64,000 nucleotides of DNA from Acidobacteriota bacterium (lineage in GTDB: Bacteria > Acidobacteriota > Blastocatellia > RBC074), in NCBI GenBank assembly GCA_018269055.1, contig JAFDVI010000055.1:27290-91289 (forward strand), in the 5' to 3' direction. Of this stretch, positions 62,197-64,000 are shown piece after piece. The notes under the pieces are model-generated. The model searched no databases, was not told where the DNA came from, and was given only the letters and a program-made list of their open reading frames with translations. Both the position numbers and the translations under genes were made by a program. Position 1 is the first letter of the stretch. Every line of letters begins with the position of its first letter.

Positions 62197-63711
62197 ATGA
62201 CCGATCAGCCATCCGTTCTTAGTCAGCCGGTTGCGCAAGTAAAACCGCGAAAACTTTGGCTGCTGGCGTTGCTGCTGGTAACGCACCTCGGCACGTTTTT
62301 GGCGCAGCTTCCCACCATTTACGAATTTGCCAACTTTGTGTTTTTCGATCCCGGAGTCACGCTTCGCACTGATAAGCTGATCCAGCAAGGCTACATTCCA
62401 ACGGTAGATTTCGGGTACCCATACAGCCTGTTGCCACTGATGATTGGCCGAGGATTTTTTGCCGTCGCTGGTCGAACTCCCGCCGGGTACATCCTGTTTA
62501 TGTTTTTGGCCGAAGCCGCCATTCTGTTTGGGCTTTGGCGATTGGCAAGCCACGGCAGTTGGTGGGTTGCCGCATTTCTCGTCGCGGCAATGCCGCACGC
62601 TATCATTCCAGTGTATGTACATCTGACGCATCCGCTGGAGGCCGTGCTGATCGTTAACACGATCGCTGACCTTGCGGAAGGTCGCAGAGCCAGAGCGCTG
62701 GCGCTGGCAACCATTTGCCTGTTCGTCAAACCTTCGATGGCGTATGTGTTGGGATTCTTGATTCTGGTTTTGGCGATCGCGCAATGCGTGCGGCAAGGTC
62801 AAGGCTGGAAATCGTTTTTAGCATTTCTTCGTCCGGCGATCATTGCCGGAACTGCCTGTCTGGCAATTTCCTCGGCTTACTTCGGCGTCACCCCAACCGT
62901 CACAGCCCTGATTCCGGTCAACGGCGCGCAGAGTTACAAAGCTCTCGGCTTCGGTTTTTTCGGCAACGGCAAAACTTTCTGGCTGCCCAGGTTGAGCGGT
63001 GCAGCACATTTCGCCAAATACTACTCGCTGACCCCTGCCGGATTCTGGATCATCTGCACCTTGCTGATTGCCGTTTTTGGTGTGGCTTCGCTGTTGAAAC
63101 TGCTGAATAATCAAACCAGCAAACTCGAAACCATTGCCATCGTGGCCATCTGCCATTTCGTGTTTCTGTTCACCTTTTTCGGTTGGCCGGGTTCGTGGAC
63201 GTATTACTCTTCCCTGCTGGTCGCTGGAACGGCTCTCGGGTTGGCGACGTTTCGAGTTCGACCGGTGTGGATCGCTGCAATGATCGTGATTGCTTTAGCG
63301 GGCAATGTCGAACGCTACCAAATTACCGTCAACGCCTGGAAATGGATGCACCGTTCGCCTGCATCCGCGGGCTTGTGGGCGTTTCAAAACCAGCAGGAAG
63401 AATGGAACCACGCGCGCACACTGGCCGGAAATCGCCGAATTTTCTATTTCAACAACGGTTGCGCGGAGTTGTTATATCCGAACATAGATTCCCCCATCAG
63501 TTTTTTCCTATCGCCGAACCAGCAAGCGCCTATCGAATTCGACCGCATTCGCCACCAACTGGATCAAGCGTCTGTTGTCGTCACGTTCAATCAAGCGCCT
63601 GTGCTTGATCCTTGGAACTGGCCGGAATTCGCTGCGCAACGAGAACAGTTTGTGGAAATCTGGCGCGGAGTGTATGTAACCGTCCACGAACGCAAACAAG
63701 TAGACAAATAG
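62197..63711 (+). CDS. Multi-pass membrane protein, GT-C glycosyltransferase-like
   Basis: 504 residues from ATG 62197, five bases after the DUF1501 stop; an in-frame extension into that gene is rejected. About ten membrane helices occupy residues 18-400. After the first helix, an extracytoplasmic loop reads FFDPGVTLRTDKLIQQGYIPTVDFGYPYSLLP, resembling the acidic-residue loop of GT-C glycosyltransferases that use lipid-linked sugars. The C-terminal 100 residues form a soluble domain. Family placement is tentative. Confidence 0.75.
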   Translation: MTDQPSVLSQPVAQVKPRKLWLLALLLVTHLGTFLAQLPTIYEFANFVFFDPGVTLRTDKLIQQGYIPTVDFGYPYSLLPLMIGRGFFAVAGRTPAGYILFMFLAEAAILFGLWRLASHGSWWVAAFLVAAMPHAIIPVYVHLTHPLEAVLIVNTIADLAEGRRARALALATICLFVKPSMAYVLGFLILVLAIAQCVRQGQGWKSFLAFLRPAIIAGTACLAISSAYFGVTPTVTALIPVNGAQSYKALGFGFFGNGKTFWLPRLSGAAHFAKYYSLTPAGFWIICTLLIAVFGVASLLKLLNNQTSKLETIAIVAICHFVFLFTFFGWPGSWTYYSSLLVAGTALGLATFRVRPVWIAAMIVIALAGNVERYQITVNAWKWMHRSPASAGLWAFQNQQEEWNHARTLAGNRRIFYFNNGCAELLYPNIDSPISFFLSPNQQAPIEFDRIRHQLDQASVVVTFNQAPVLDPWNWPEFAAQREQFVEIWRGVYVTVHERKQVDK

Positions 63712-64000
63712 ATTTGCCGCCGGAATGGAAAAGCGATGAGAGTGCTAAATTCTCTATCCGCGAATTTCTCCAATAAGCCCAAACCCGTTATCAGCCGCGG
63801 GTCTCCCTCGTAAATGTTTTGCTGTTGGCTGGAATAGAGACCTTGTCTTTACCCAAATCTTTTCACGGAATTGGTTTGTCTCAGCCCGCGAAGGCGGGCG
63901 GCGAGCATATAGCCTGGGGTGGAGCGCAACGGCGCGAAACCCCAGGAAAAACGCGAAATTAAGGCAACAGCCCGCCAGAGCGGGCGACAGTTACGTCAAG
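63712..64000. other. Gene-free right end with a palindromic element
   Basis: After the last gene no coding region is seen. Hairpin-rich repeat sequence begins at about 63874 and continues to the window edge. Confidence 0.5.
63874..63998. mobile_element. Decayed relative of the 24.6 kb palindromic element
   Basis: It ends CAGTTACGTCA (63988-63998), identical to 24771-24781, and its left end GTTTGT-CTCAGCC matches that element's left end with AACTG and the next G missing. Between lie hairpins at 63884-63899 (GCCCGC/GCGGGC), 63913-63946 (CCTGGGGT/ACCCCAGG) and 63970-63985. It has no coding capacity. Confidence 0.65.

Overview
This 64 kb chromosomal window is from a Gram-negative-type bacterium of middling G+C. 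The gene set points to Acidobacteriota, possibly class Blastocatellia. That is an inference from Tat-exported DUF1501 proteins, a form II Cox-type molybdenum hydroxylase, many secreted or lipoprotein products, and abundant palindromic and short tandem repeats; no rRNA or other marker fixes the taxon. I saw no rRNA, tRNA, CRISPR array, intact transposase or prophage.
Layout. 1-7.6 kb: an exported M20 amidohydrolase (cut by the left edge), a beta-hydroxyacid dehydrogenase, an APC permease, a secreted S15/CocE hydrolase, and a four-gene translationally coupled operon built around a ferric-reductase-like membrane domain fused to a Rieske centre. 7.6-14.7 kb (minus): an Sm/Hfq-like protein with a long Gly-Arg/Lys-rich N-terminal tail, a TPR lipoprotein, gyrA, a secreted repeat protein and two TlpA-like thioredoxins. 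14.7-24.5 kb (minus): a patatin-domain membrane protein followed by a tightly coupled trp operon, trpE-(double cyclophilin)-trpG-trpD-trpC-trpF-trpB-unknown; trpA is not in the window. 24.8-29.2 kb (minus): serA, hisF, an exported alpha/beta hydrolase and hisIE.
29.5-41.9 kb (mostly plus): a GNAT-DUF6916-GNAT cassette, a secreted DinB protein, queE-queC, a TPR protein, a form II coxS-coxL-coxM set, then three genes of unknown role: a multi-zinc-ribbon/coiled-coil tail-anchored protein, a type I membrane protein and an exported Ppx/GppA-like ASKHA protein. 42-46.2 kb (minus): a DUF1501 protein, then a low-G+C island with xisI, xisH and an unknown gene, abutting the orphan 3' end of a second DUF1501 gene and an exported beta-propeller. 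46.5-53.7 kb: a double-vWA membrane protein and a large secreted HYR protein. 53.9-60.3 kb: a YHS protein and sugar metabolism genes (glucose dehydrogenase, 6-phosphogluconate dehydrogenase, zwf, glycogen debranching enzyme). 60.3-63.7 kb: a small membrane protein, a second intact DUF1501 protein and a GT-C-like membrane protein.
Together the metabolic genes cover Trp, His and Ser synthesis, 7-deazaguanine synthesis, glycogen and glucose entry into the oxidative pentose phosphate route, and membrane electron transfer. The less expected material is the Hfq-like protein with its fused tail, the 39-42 kb cassette, the XisHI island, the Ser/Cys/Trp/His-coding run before serA, several families of inverted palindromic elements, and short repeats that form the 5' ends of genes and even encode signal peptides.
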